A DNA stretch of 64,000 nucleotides from Candidatus Latescibacterota bacterium (GTDB taxonomy: Bacteria > JAAXHH01). This document shows, piece by piece, positions 1-9,362 of the stretch. Every line of letters begins with the position of its first letter. Position 1 is the stretch's first letter. The notes below the pieces were generated by a model, which did no database searches, was not told where the DNA came from, and saw only the letters and a program-made list of their open reading frames with translations. The stretch lies in the NCBI GenBank assembly GCA_022821085.1, contig JAJEEG010000006.1, positions 1,137,330 through 1,201,329 of the forward strand, written 5' to 3'. Made by a program: the position numbers and the translations under genes.

Positions 1-3000
1 CGGCGCAACACCTGGTCGAGCAGCGCACCGGCCTCATCGGGCTGGATCGGTCGCAGTCCTTGCCGCCTGAGACGATCGACGGCGCGTTCATCGGCTGCCA
101 TCCCCGTATCTTCCCAGGGTCCCCAGTTGATCGTCGTCACCGGCAGGCCCTCCTGGCGCCGGAGGTCCGCCAGACCGTCGAGAAACGCATTCGCGGCGGC
201 GTAGGACGCCTGGCCCGCGGTGCCGACCAGGGAAGCTGCGGAGGAGAACAGGACGAAGAAGTCCAGCTCGAGGTCTTTGGTCAACTCGTGCAGCATCCAC
301 ACGCCGGTCGTCTTGGGTTCGAGAACCCGGCGGAACCGATCCACGGTCTGGGTGAGCAAAATGCCGTCGTCCAGTACGCCAGCCGCGTGGAACACACCTC
401 TGACCGGGCCACTCCCACTTTCAAGAATCCCCATGAGGCGCTCCATCGCCTTGCGATCTGTCACATCGGCCTGCACATACCGGACTTTGCCGGCAGGATC
501 GTCATCTGGTGCCGCCTCTTCGATGGCTCTTCGACCCGTAACGACCACCAGTCCGGCTCCCCGGTCGAGCAGCCAGCCGGTAAGGAAACGGCCGACTCCG
601 CCCGCGCCGCCCGTAATGAGGTAGGTCCCACCCGGGCGTATAAACGGATCGTCATCGCCCAGGCTCACCGGAATCGGCGCTCCATCATCCACGAGTACCA
701 GTTTGCCCGTGTGCCGGGCCTGTGACATGATCCGGAAGGCCTCCCGCGCTTGTTCCATCGGAAAGGTCTGATAAGGCAGGGGACGTATCCTGCCATCCCC
801 GGCCATGTCGACGATCTTCTGCAGCAGGTCACCTGCCCGGTCCGGCTGTTCCTCAATGAACTGCGCGAGATCGATGGGATGAAAGGACCTGTTGTGATCG
901 AAATGGTTGAGGTTGACGAGTCCGTGGTTGAGCACGTCGGTCTTGCCGATCTCGATGAAACGGCCCTGGGGAGCGAGGACCGACAGCGAAGCCTTCATGG
1001 CCGGCCCGGAGAGGGTGTTGAGCACGATATCCATGCCCTTCCCGGCCGTCATTTCCATGATCTCGTCGGCGAAATCCAGTGATCGGGAATCCATCACATG
1101 GGAAATGCCCATCTCCTTTAGATAAGCGCGTTTTTCTACAGATCCGGCCGTGGCGAACACCTCGGCCTTCGCTTGACAGGCGATTTGAAGGGCGGCCAGC
1201 CCCACGCCGCCGGTCGCGTTGTGGATAAGCACGCGGTCGCCGGCTGAGACTCCACTGCGTACCACGAGTCCCAGGTACGCCGTCAGAAAGGCCACGGGCA
1301 GCGTAACGGCCTCCTCGATGCCCAGATGCTCAGGCTTTCGAACGACCAGCCCGGCCTTCGCGGTGACGTGTCCGGCCATGGCATCAGGAATCATCCCCAT
1401 GACCACGTCGCCGATTTCCACGGAGTCCACCCGGTCGCCACGGGCGACCACCTCACCGACGCATTCCCATCCAAAAGAAGGCGGTCGCCGTGCTGGTCCC
1501 TTCAGCATGCCGAGGGCAGTCAGCACGTCCCGGAAATTCAATGCGGCGGTCAGCACGCGAATGACCATCTCGTCCGGACCGGGGCAGGATTCCGGTTTCG
1601 TTATGAAATGGAGGTCGTCGATTGATCCTGGTGTGGACTGTGATAATACATAACTTGTTTTTGAATAATAGGTTACGGGCACGGTTTTCGTCTTGCACCG
1701 TTCCAGATCGAAGGGAACGAGACGGCGGGTGAAAAAATCAGACCCCCGCAATGCGATTTCACCGGGTGATGCGTCCATGCCCACGATCTCCGCGAGACGC
1801 TCCGCATCGATCCCGCCGGTCACGGCAGGAAGGTCGATCAGCGTACATTTCAACTCGGGATGTTCGCGCATGGCGACCCGCCCGCAGCCCCAGATCGACG
1901 CGAGTGCCGGCGATGCCCGGTCGTCTACCTTTACGGATTGCGCGCCCGTCGTGATCAGCCGCAGGCGGCAAGGAAGATCCGGGTTGTCCAGCACCGTGCG
2001 GACCAGTTCAAAGCACTCCAGGGCGGGTCCGGTATGCCGGCCGGACTGCCGGTTGCCGCTTCCTGTCCAGATCCCTGCCACACCGACGCAGCTTCCGGTT
2101 TCGCATTCCACCGATCCCAGTCTATCGGCCAGCGTGGCGATCTGGTTTACATGGCGCTCGCCGGACGTACCGATGTATTCACTCTTCACACCTGGTCGCG
2201 CAAGGGCGTCGGCGAGTTTTGCTCCAAGTCCATGGTCGTCCGAGAGCACTAACCAGTGGGATACCGGACCATGTTGCGGGTTTTCCTCCCAACTGCTATC
2301 CGCCACCCACTCCTCGCGGTACAGTCCGTGCGGGTTGTTGGTGACACTGCGCCGACTTCCCGTACCACTTGCCCGGGACAGGGCCACACCTTCCAGGGCC
2401 ACCGCGGGATAGCCATTCTCGCCTACGAGGTACACGTCGGCCAGAAAGTCGCCGTCCTTCGACGGCTCTCGCAGCCTGGCATAGGCAAACAGGACTTCAT
2501 GCTGATCTGGAAGTCTCTGCAGCACAACGGTTTCCACGCTAACCGGCAGATGTGGACCAGCATCCGGAACGAGCAGCAGCAGGGCCTGAAGTCCAGCATC
2601 CAGGACACCGGGGTGCAGACGGTAGGGCTCGTGGATTTCATCCCGGGATGCCAGAGACACCAGGGCTTCCCGGTCGGCGTACACGACGTCGTCGACCTGG
2701 CGGAAAGCGGGTCCGTACTGGAACCCCAGTTCGGCGGCGCGTTCGTAGAATCGACGGCGCGTGATCCGCCGGTCACAACGGGATCTGATGGCTTCCAGGT
2801 CGATGTTGTCGGCCATCCCGGCCATACGGGATCTTTCGGTCCGCATGTTCGCCAGCCAGCTCGAACCAGTTTCCCGAGATGCCGCCCTGGAGGACAGGGT
2901 ATGTCGGTTCTGCATGCGTACGACCTGGACGAGGTGGGCGCCGGTTTCGGGCAATAACAGGGGGTGCAAGAGTTCGAGGTCGATGAAGGCGACGGGAATC

Positions 3001-6000
3001 TCCGCGTCGTCGAGCGTCTCGAAGAGCATTTCGATCTGCCCTGCCAGCGGCATGATCGATCGGTCCAGCACCCTGTGGTCCGCCAGGATCGGGTGGGATG
3101 CGAGGCTGATCGCCCGTTCCCATACCCGGGAATCGGGGTCGACGGACGATTCGATGGCCCGGCCTGTTAGCGGCTGGAGGTACCTGCCGTCCGAACCGCC
3201 CGGGCTGTCCAGCTTACTCGGATGTGTTGCCATTCCATCCAGCCAGTACCTTTCCTTCTGCCAGGGGTATGGCGGCAACTGTATGGACGTGCGCGGTGGG
3301 ACCACCAGACGCTCCCAGTTGATATCGTGTCCATGGACGTAGCACTTCGCCATGGATTCGAGCAGGACGTCCCACGCTCCACGATCGCGCCGCAGCGTGG
3401 CTAGCGCGTGGCCCGGCCGGTTGACCTGAGCCAGGTTTTCGTAAATGGCCGTGGAAAGCACCGGATGGGGGCCGATCTGAATGTAGAGCGCCTCTCCATC
3501 ATCTCCATCACCTGGGATCTGTTCAAATATCCGATCGAACAGGACGGGACGCCGGATGTTCCGCCACCAGTGGTCCGCGTCGAGTTCCGTTCCGTCTACT
3601 TGCTCGCCCGTGACCGTCGACAACAGGGGTATGCGGGTTTTCGAGGGGGTCAAACCGTTCAAGGACGCCAGGAAATTATCATGGAATCCGTCCATTTGTC
3701 CGCTGTGGTAGGCGATCTCTGTGTGCAGTTTCTGGCAGAAGAGGTGTCGATCATCGATCGTCGTCTGCAACCGTTCGATTTCCGCCACGTCCCCCGACAC
3801 GGTGACGGATACCGGGCTGTTGACGGCGGCGATGGACAGGCTGTTTTTATAGGGTTCGATGAGCTTGTCTGCCTCATCGGGCGACACGCCCACCGCGAGC
3901 ATCTCGCCCCTGCCCCGCATTTCCTTCTGCAGCCTGCTGCGCTGGTAGATGATGCGAACGCCTTCTTCCAGGGAAAGTGCTCCTGCGACACAGGCCCCGA
4001 CGATCTCTCCGACGCTGTGACCGACGACGAGCTGGGGCTCAACGCCGAGAGACCGCCACAGGGCGGCCAGCGCCCACTGGAGCGCCATGTTGGCGGGCTG
4101 GGCGACCTCGACGTCGGCCATGCGGTCGCCGGTCGTCCCGTTCCGCATCATTTCAAGCAGGGACCTGCCCGATATCGCCGTGAACAGGCGGTCGAACTCG
4201 TCCAGCGCCTCGCGGAACGGGGGCTCCGTGTCGTAGAGCGCCTGGCCCATGCCGTACCACTGGGGGCCCATGCCGGTAAAGACAAACACGACGGGGGTCG
4301 CATGGGTGCCGGTGCGTCCGGTTTCCAATCGATCCGGGATGCCGCCGGCACAGAACTCCTCGAGGTTCCGGACGGCTTCCCCCGGCTCCCCGAATACCAG
4401 TGCCAGGCGGTGATCGAGATGGGATCTGTACAGCGCGAGCGCGGCCTCAAGATCGCCGGGCGGTGCATCGGGGTGACTTCGTAGCAGGGATGCCGTATCC
4501 GATGCCTTTTCCTTCAGCGCGGCGCTGCTGTGCGTGGACAGGACTAGAATCCGCGGGGTACGATGATCGGAAGTACACTCAACGGGTTGGCGCTCATCAG
4601 ACGAACCAAGCCGATCGGACTGGCGCTGGCCAGACGAACCGAGCCGATCGGTCAATCTACATGAACCGTCCTCTTCGACTCCTGCCGGTCCGTTTCCTGG
4701 TCGCGCGACTGTGTCCGGGTCGCTACCAGTTCGCGCACCTGTTGAATACCCGACGGATTCAGGGACCGGCAGCGATCCGAGCACGACGTGCGCGTTGGCG
4801 CCTCCGAATCCGAAGGAATTTACGCCGGCGTAGGCGGGATTCGGCAGGTTCACCGGTTCGGTGACCACTGTCAGGCCGAGTTTTTCAAAGGGAATGTCGG
4901 GATTCGGTTGATCGAAATGCAGAGAGGGCGGCAGGATGCCGTGTTTGAGCGCCAGTGCCGCCTTGATGAGACCGGCGATTCCGGCCGCCGCCTCGGTGTG
5001 GCCGATATTGGTCTTCACCGAACCGATCAGGCAGCCGGTTGAACCCGTGGCGCGTCCGATGGCCAGGGCTTCTACAGGGTCGCCCGTGGGCGTTCCCGTG
5101 CCATGGGCTTCCACGAAGGCAAGCTGTGCCGCGCCTATGCCCCCGGCCCTGGCGGCCGCCTCGATGACGGCTTCCTGCGCGTTTTGCCCCGGGACCGTCA
5201 GGCCGCGGCTGCGCCCGTCCTGGTTTATCGCGGACCCGTGAATGACCACGTAGACCGCATCGCCGTCCTCCACCGCGTCGGACAGGCGTTTCAGCACGAC
5301 GATACCCGCGCCGTCGCTGCGTCCGTACCCGTTCGCCCCCTGGCCGAAGGCCCGGCAGCGTCCATCCGGCGACAGCATCTGCGCCTCTTGAAAGCCGCGC
5401 GTCGTCTGGGGCGTCAGCAGCAGATTGGCGCCTCCCGCGAGCGCCGCGGTGCAGGTTCCGGCCTGTAAATCGCGGCAGGCCAGGTGTATGGCGGTCAAGG
5501 ACGAGGAGCAGGCCGTGTCCACCGCGATGCTCGGGCCCTTCAGGTCCAGGAAGTAGGAGATCCGGTTCGCGGCGATGCTGAGGGTACCGCCCGTGTTGGT
5601 GTGCATGCCGACCTGCGAAGGTGCGGCGTACCGCTGCAGGTCCCAGTATTCGTCGAGAAAGATCCCCATGTATACGCCGACGGGCCGGCCTTCCAGCCTG
5701 ACAGGGGGGATCCGCGCGTCCTCCAGGGCTTCCCAGGCGAGTTCGAGCAGGATGCGCTGCTGGGGGTCGATGTGACGGGCTTCGCGGGGGGAGATGTTGA
5801 AGAACGCCGCGTCGAACCGGTCGATTCCGTCGACGAATCCGCCCCATTCGGAAAAATCCCCGCCGTCCGGCCAAGGTCCCCACAGCGATTTCCGCTCGTC
5901 CGGAACTTTACGAATGGCGTCTCCGCCGTTCAGGACGAATTCCCAGAAGGATCGGGGCGACGAGATCTCCCCGGGAAACCGGCAGGCGATGCCGGTTATG

Positions 6001-6020
6001 GCGATGGGTTCACCGGACAT
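1..6020 (-). CDS. Reducing type I polyketide synthase, C-terminus off window
   Basis: Large multidomain synthase building a reduced polyketide or unusual fatty acyl chain. Reading back from ATG at 6020 gives an open frame of about 2006 codons to the window edge. Order: ketosynthase, residues 1-430, with DTACSSS (Cys171), HGTGT (His306) and NIGHTE (His341); acyltransferase, about 520-830, with GHSVGE (Ser669); dehydratase, about 950-1230, with LADHRVLDRSIMP (His982; the usual Gly is Asp) and LDAGLQ (Asp1141); enoyl reductase, about 1480-1795, with NATGGVGLAA; ketoreductase from about 1800 with GGAGGVG and Tyr1940. The carrier protein and any release domain would lie off the left edge. All reductive domains in one module resemble iterative highly reducing synthases. 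The start overlaps the transferase gene by 11 bases, and the KS-AT linker carries a 33-bp tandem duplication. Confidence 0.93.
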   Translation of the reverse strand, partial: MSGEPIAITGIACRFPGEISSPRSFWEFVLNGGDAIRKVPDERKSLWGPWPDGGDFSEWGGFVDGIDRFDAAFFNISPREARHIDPQQRILLELAWEALEDARIPPVRLEGRPVGVYMGIFLDEYWDLQRYAAPSQVGMHTNTGGTLSIAANRISYFLDLKGPSIAVDTACSSSLTAIHLACRDLQAGTCTAALAGGANLLLTPQTTRGFQEAQMLSPDGRCRAFGQGANGYGRSDGAGIVVLKRLSDAVEDGDAVYVVIHGSAINQDGRSRGLTVPGQNAQEAVIEAAARAGGIGAAQLAFVEAHGTGTPTGDPVEALAIGRATGSTGCLIGSVKTNIGHTEAAAGIAGLIKAALALKHGILPPSLHFDQPNPDIPFEKLGLTVVTEPVNLPNPAYAGVNSFGFGGANAHVVLGSLPVPESVGYSTGARTGSDPDTVARPGNGPAGVEEDGSCRLTDRLGSSGQRQSDRLGSSDERQPVECTSDHRTPRILVLSTHSSAALKEKASDTASLLRSHPDAPPGDLEAALALYRSHLDHRLALVFGEPGEAVRNLEEFCAGGIPDRLETGRTGTHATPVVFVFTGMGPQWYGMGQALYDTEPPFREALDEFDRLFTAISGRSLLEMMRNGTTGDRMADVEVAQPANMALQWALAALWRSLGVEPQLVVGHSVGEIVGACVAGALSLEEGVRIIYQRSRLQKEMRGRGEMLAVGVSPDEADKLIEPYKNSLSIAAVNSPVSVTVSGDVAEIERLQTTIDDRHLFCQKLHTEIAYHSGQMDGFHDNFLASLNGLTPSKTRIPLLSTVTGEQVDGTELDADHWWRNIRRPVLFDRIFEQIPGDGDDGEALYIQIGPHPVLSTAIYENLAQVNRPGHALATLRRDRGAWDVLLESMAKCYVHGHDINWERLVVPPRTSIQLPPYPWQKERYWLDGMATHPSKLDSPGGSDGRYLQPLTGRAIESSVDPDSRVWERAISLASHPILADHRVLDRSIMPLAGQIEMLFETLDDAEIPVAFIDLELLHPLLLPETGAHLVQVVRMQNRHTLSSRAASRETGSSWLANMRTERSRMAGMADNIDLEAIRSRCDRRITRRRFYERAAELGFQYGPAFRQVDDVVYADREALVSLASRDEIHEPYRLHPGVLDAGLQALLLLVPDAGPHLPVSVETVVLQRLPDQHEVLFAYARLREPSKDGDFLADVYLVGENGYPAVALEGVALSRASGTGSRRSVTNNPHGLYREEWVADSSWEENPQHGPVSHWLVLSDDHGLGAKLADALARPGVKSEYIGTSGERHVNQIATLADRLGSVECETGSCVGVAGIWTGSGNRQSGRHTGPALECFELVRTVLDNPDLPCRLRLITTGAQSVKVDDRASPALASIWGCGRVAMREHPELKCTLIDLPAVTGGIDAERLAEIVGMDASPGEIALRGSDFFTRRLVPFDLERCKTKTVPVTYYSKTSYVLSQSTPGSIDDLHFITKPESCPGPDEMVIRVLTAALNFRDVLTALGMLKGPARRPPSFGWECVGEVVARGDRVDSVEIGDVVMGMIPDAMAGHVTAKAGLVVRKPEHLGIEEAVTLPVAFLTAYLGLVVRSGVSAGDRVLIHNATGGVGLAALQIACQAKAEVFATAGSVEKRAYLKEMGISHVMDSRSLDFADEIMEMTAGKGMDIVLNTLSGPAMKASLSVLAPQGRFIEIGKTDVLNHGLVNLNHFDHNRSFHPIDLAQFIEEQPDRAGDLLQKIVDMAGDGRIRPLPYQTFPMEQAREAFRIMSQARHTGKLVLVDDGAPIPVSLGDDDPFIRPGGTYLITGGAGGVGRFLTGWLLDRGAGLVVVTGRRAIEEAAPDDDPAGKVRYVQADVTDRKAMERLMGILESGSGPVRGVFHAAGVLDDGILLTQTVDRFRRVLEPKTTGVWMLHELTKDLELDFFVLFSSAASLVGTAGQASYAAANAFLDGLADLRRQEGLPVTTINWGPWEDTGMAADERAVDRLRRQGLRPIQPDEAGALLDQVLR
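4588..4653. repeat. 33-bp tandem duplication in the PKS linker
   Basis: Two imperfect 33-base copies (4588-4620 and 4621-4653) lie head to tail inside the synthase gene, between ketosynthase and acyltransferase. They add 11 residues in frame, giving the repeated peptide core DRLGSS in a polar linker. The length is a multiple of three, so the reading frame is kept. Confidence 0.85.
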
Positions 6021-6852
6021 GGCTCGCGGTCCTTCGAAAGGTCCAGTCGGCGTTTCCGTAACGGGTAAGGGCCAGCGTCTCGGCAGCTCGCTGCTCCTCC
6101 GCGTCCAGCACGTCCATCCGGCCTTCCACGTTCAGGTATTCGAGCATCGAACGGGACAGGCGGTCGGTCCATTCCTCGAAGGTTGGCGGATCGGGGATCA
6201 ATTCGGCTACAGAGATGGTCCGGTGGTTCAGCAACCGGGCGATGGTTTCCCGGCGTTCCGGTTCGTGAGCGGGCATCAGCAGGGGAAGCCTGCGGTGACC
6301 CGGCCCCAGGAGCAGGGATCCGTGCTGCAGCACAACCCCGCGGGATCGGCGCTGTGCGCTGCCGGCCAGTTTCCGGCCGGCCGCCGTAATCTCGTAACGT
6401 CCTGTGGCCGTGAAGCATACGTCGTCGTTACCTCCCGAACCGCAACGCCCTTCCATTGCCGGTTCAGCCGGTATACCGAAGTGCTTCAGCGTTCCGGCCA
6501 GTGCCTCGCTCACCGCGCGGAGCATCACGCCGGACCGGCCTCCCAGCGCGGAATGGGATTCCGGCGCTACCAGGCTGTACGTCAATTCCTGGTCGTGCAG
6601 CACCGCGCGCCCTCCGGTGATCCGGCGGACCAGCTCGACGCCGTAACGTTCGCACTGGCGGGGATCGACTTCCTTTTCCGCCTCCTGCCCGTATCCGATG
6701 GACACGGCGGGCGGACGCCACGAATAGATGCGAAGCACCATCGTCTCCGCGTCGCGCCGGCACGCGTCGCGCCGGCACGTGTCCAGCAGCACTTCGTCCA
6801 CGGCCATGTTGTGCGCCGCGGAACATTCGGGCGTGGAGAGTACGCGGATCAT
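6010..6852 (-). CDS. Lipoate/octanoate-protein transferase (LplA/LipM family)
   Basis: 280 residues of the biotin/lipoate protein ligase (BPL/LPL) fold. The hallmark RRITGGRAVLHDQELTYS lies near residues 76-93, followed by GNDDVCF and GRKLAGSAQRR with the family Lys. The CF cysteine and the RGVVLQHGSLLL stretch resemble LipM-type octanoyltransferases more than ATP-using LplA; that choice is inference. It would move an octanoyl or lipoyl group onto a carrier such as GcvH or an E2 subunit. The gene overlaps rnc by 4 bases (ATGA) and the polyketide synthase by 11, so the three are probably translationally coupled. A 15-bp tandem duplication near the start codes CRRDA twice. Confidence 0.82.
   Translation of the reverse strand: MIRVLSTPECSAAHNMAVDEVLLDTCRRDACRRDAETMVLRIYSWRPPAVSIGYGQEAEKEVDPRQCERYGVELVRRITGGRAVLHDQELTYSLVAPESHSALGGRSGVMLRAVSEALAGTLKHFGIPAEPAMEGRCGSGGNDDVCFTATGRYEITAAGRKLAGSAQRRSRGVVLQHGSLLLGPGHRRLPLLMPAHEPERRETIARLLNHRTISVAELIPDPPTFEEWTDRLSRSMLEYLNVEGRMDVLDAEEQRAAETLALTRYGNADWTFRRTASHVR
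6749..6778. repeat. 15-bp tandem duplication in the transferase gene
   Basis: Two exact copies of a 15-base unit (6749-6763, 6764-6778) inside the lipoate/octanoate transferase gene add five residues (CRRDA) in frame near residue 30. Confidence 0.85.
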
Positions 6853-7676
6853 GACTGATCGACGTCGCGGTCGGACTGCAGTTGTTCCACGGCCTGCCGC
6901 GCGGCATCCTGTTCCGCGTTCTTCTTACTGGTGCCCGTGCCTTTGCTGACGGGGTTTCCGGCGACGAAGACCTCGATAGTGAAGATCTTCTCGTGGTCGG
7001 GGCCCACGGCGGAATCGACGCGGTATTCAGGCTGGCCGATGCCTTCGCCCTGCGTGTATTCAAGCAGTGCGCTCTTGTAGTTCCGTGAGTGATCGATATG
7101 GGAGGGGCGTTCCGCGCTTAGTTCCTGCAGCAGGGTACGGTGCAGGAAGCGTCTGACCGGCGGAAGCCCGCCGTCCAGGTAGATGGCGCCGATGATGGAT
7201 TCGTAGGCATCGGACAGGATCGAGTGGCGGAAGCGGCCGCCGGATCGGGCTTCACTGGTACTCAGCAGCACATAGCGTCCGAGCTTCATCGCCCGGGCCT
7301 GCCGGGCAAGCGCCTTCCGGTTGACCAGCGTGGACCGGAGTTGGGTCAACTGGCCCTCGCGGCGCCCGGGGTACTTGTGGTAGATAAACTCGCCGACCAC
7401 GAGATCCAGCACCGCGTCGCCCAGGAACTCCAGCCGTTCGTTGGAGTGGACGCCGGATTGCTCCCGGGAATACACGTAGGAACGGTGCTTGAGCGCCGTG
7501 ATCAGGTAGTCGAGGTTCTTGAAACGGTAGTTGATGTATTTCTGGACCTGGCTTGCATTCTCCCGTTCAGCCGCCGTTCGGTTCGCGGCTTGACCGGATG
7601 GTCGGCCTTTCAGGTCCGCCAGCAAGGCACTGGCCGCGCGGCGCAGCTTCTGCAGAGTGGAATGCCGTTTTGGCAC
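6849..7676 (-). CDS. rnc: Ribonuclease III
   Basis: Double-strand-specific endoribonuclease used in rRNA and mRNA processing. 275 residues starting at GTG: an extra basic N-terminal segment of about 40 residues, the RNase III catalytic domain with the signature NERLEFLGDAVL (residues 79-90; Glu83 and Asp87 metal ligands) and DAYES (Asp156, Glu159), then a double-stranded-RNA-binding domain from about residue 200 with the KKNAEQDAARQAVEQL helix. It follows fabF by 40 bases and overlaps the transferase gene by 4. Position after acpP-fabF is the common bacterial order. Confidence 0.96.
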   Translation of the reverse strand: MPKRHSTLQKLRRAASALLADLKGRPSGQAANRTAAERENASQVQKYINYRFKNLDYLITALKHRSYVYSREQSGVHSNERLEFLGDAVLDLVVGEFIYHKYPGRREGQLTQLRSTLVNRKALARQARAMKLGRYVLLSTSEARSGGRFRHSILSDAYESIIGAIYLDGGLPPVRRFLHRTLLQELSAERPSHIDHSRNYKSALLEYTQGEGIGQPEYRVDSAVGPDHEKIFTIEVFVAGNPVSKGTGTSKKNAEQDAARQAVEQLQSDRDVDQS

Positions 7677-7716
7677 GGTAGTCCCCGAAGCACGTCCGAG
7701 GCTTTTCGGAAAGATG

Positions 7717-8958
7717 CTACGCCGTGTATTTCTTAACCACGAGCGTCACGTTATGCCCTCCGAAACCGAACGAATTGGTTAAGGCCGCCCTGACTTCCCG
7801 GTCCCGGCCCGTGTTGGGGACGTAATCCAGGTCGCAATCGGGATCGGGCTCCTGGTAGTTGATCGTGGGATGGACGTAATCGCGGGCGACGGACAGCGTG
7901 GTCGCAATAAACTCGACACCGCCGGACGCCCCCAGGAGATGGCCGACAAGCGACTTTGTGGAGCTGATCGCCAGGCTGTGCGCATGATCCCCGAAGACCT
8001 TTTTGATGGCCAGGGTCTCGATGCGGTCGTTAAACGGCGTGGATGTGCCATGGGCGTTGATGTAATCGATATTGTCCACGGCCAATCCGGCGTTACCAAG
8101 CGCCAGGCTCATGGAACGCGCCGCGCCTTCGCCGGATTCATGGGGTTGGGTGATATGAAAGGCGTCCGCCGTCGCGGCATATCCCGCCAGTTCGGCGTAG
8201 ATCGCCGCACCGCGCCGCTCCGCGTGCGACAGGGTCTCGAGGACGACCATGCCCGAGCCTTCACCAAGCACGAATCCGTCCCGTTGGGCATCGAAAGGCC
8301 TGCTGGCCCGTTCCGGTTCGTCATTTCGCAGGGACAGGGCCCGCATGTTGCTGAACCCGGCCACGGCCATGGGGGATATGCTGGCCTCCGTGCCGCCGGT
8401 GACCATGACGTCCGCGTCCCCGTACTGCAGGATCCTGAACGCGTCACCGATGCCGTGCGCGCCGCTGGAACAGGCCGATACCGTGGTGTAGTTGGGCCCT
8501 TTCAAGCCATGAATCATAGAGATGTGGCCGGGCGCCATGTCCGCGATCATCATGGGGATGAAAAAGGGGCTTACACGTCCCGGACCCTTGTTCACCAGGT
8601 TGGCATGCTGGTTTTCGAAAGTCCAGATCCCGCCGACGCCCGTACCCATCACTACCCCGATGCGGTCCAGGTCCTCGGCTTCCAGATCCAACCCGGAGTC
8701 GTCGATCGCCATCTGCGCCGCGATCACGGCGTATTGGACGTTCTCGTCCATTCGCCGCACTTCTTTCCGGTCGATGTAGTCCGCCGCGTTGAAGTCCTTC
8801 AGTTCGGCGGCTATTTTCGCCGGAAAGGCGCTCACATCGAATTTCGTTATGGGCCCAACGCCGCTCTGGCCGGCGCAAAGGGCCTTCCAGTAGGTATCGA
8901 GCGTGAGACCCACGGGGCTCAGGACGCCCATACCGGTGACGACAACGCGTTCAGCCAA
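7717..8958 (-). CDS. fabF: 3-oxoacyl-[ACP] synthase II
   Basis: Condensing enzyme of type II fatty acid synthesis: extends acyl-ACP with malonyl-ACP. 413 residues, the usual length. Catalytic Cys163 lies in VSACSSG, and the two histidines lie in NAHGTSTPFND and SLVGHLLGASG; the C-terminus has the NSFGFGGHN loop. The start is TTG at 8958, chosen because a strong GGGAGGCG Shine-Dalgarno sequence sits five bases upstream and the protein begins at the normal N-terminus. acpP lies 126 bases upstream, separated by an 18-bp tandem repeat. Confidence 0.97.
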   Translation of the reverse strand: MAERVVVTGMGVLSPVGLTLDTYWKALCAGQSGVGPITKFDVSAFPAKIAAELKDFNAADYIDRKEVRRMDENVQYAVIAAQMAIDDSGLDLEAEDLDRIGVVMGTGVGGIWTFENQHANLVNKGPGRVSPFFIPMMIADMAPGHISMIHGLKGPNYTTVSACSSGAHGIGDAFRILQYGDADVMVTGGTEASISPMAVAGFSNMRALSLRNDEPERASRPFDAQRDGFVLGEGSGMVVLETLSHAERRGAAIYAELAGYAATADAFHITQPHESGEGAARSMSLALGNAGLAVDNIDYINAHGTSTPFNDRIETLAIKKVFGDHAHSLAISSTKSLVGHLLGASGGVEFIATTLSVARDYVHPTINYQEPDPDCDLDYVPNTGRDREVRAALTNSFGFGGHNVTLVVKKYTA

Positions 8959-8991
8959 CCCGACGCCTCCCGAAATCAGCCGGACGAGTCA

Positions 8992-9055
8992 CCCGGCCTG
9001 CCTGGATATCCCGGTTTGCCTGGATTTCCCGGCCTGCCTGGATTTCCCGGCCGGG
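8992..9055. repeat. 18-bp tandem repeat between acpP and fabF
   Basis: Three 18-base units (8992-9009, 9010-9027, 9028-9045) plus a partial fourth fill the gap between acpP and fabF. Read on the plus strand the unit would code a collagen-like GLPGFP pattern, but no gene is supported there. In the minus-strand transcript it lies directly upstream of the fabF ribosome binding site. Confidence 0.85.
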
Positions 9056-9061
9056 CCTTGA

Positions 9062-9098
9062 TATGAATCAGCCGTCTAAATGAATCAGCCGTCTATAT
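9062..9098. repeat. Duplication spanning the acpP stop codon
   Basis: A unit of about 16 bases containing the last acpP codons (Asp-Gly), its TGA stop and the following ATTCAT is repeated immediately downstream. The second copy is outside the reading frame of acpP. Confidence 0.75.
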
Positions 9099-9315
9099 TG
9101 GACTGGAGATACTTGATCGCGTCGCCGACCGTGACGATCTTCTCGGCATCCTCGTCAGGGATCTCAAGGTCGAATTCTTCTTCGAGGGCCATGACGAGTT
9201 CGACCGTATCGAGCGAATCGGCGCCCAGGTCGTCGGTGAACGAGGCATTGTCGGTGACCTGGTCACCGTCCACACCAAGTTGTTCGGCGATGATCTCCTT
9301 CACGCGGTCTTCCAT
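9085..9315 (-). CDS. acpP: Acyl carrier protein
   Basis: 76-residue acidic carrier protein of fatty acid synthesis. The phosphopantetheine attachment site is Ser34 in [10 protein letters not shown]; length and helix pattern are typical. The start is set by a near-perfect AGGAGGG six bases before the ATG. It sits between fabG and fabF in the standard order. It could also serve other acyl pathways, but the polyketide synthase next door should carry its own carrier domain. Confidence 0.97.
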   Translation of the reverse strand: MEDRVKEIIAEQLGVDGDQVTDNASFTDDLGADSLDTVELVMALEEEFDLEIPDEDAEKIVTVGDAIKYLQSNIDG

Positions 9316-9362
9316 CTTCTACCCTCCTGTACAGATAAATTGTTTAAAACCCGCTGCTTTTC

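Noticed and set aside
60-4484. Long plus-strand open frames opposite the left-hand gene
   Set aside because: They are mirror frames of the polyketide synthase on the minus strand, whose KS, AT, DH, ER and KR motifs are continuous.
7870-9066. 398-codon plus-strand frame ending in a collagen-like GLPGFPG stretch
   Set aside because: It is antisense to fabF; the collagen-like tail comes from the 18-bp intergenic repeat, and no ribosome binding site or domain supports it.
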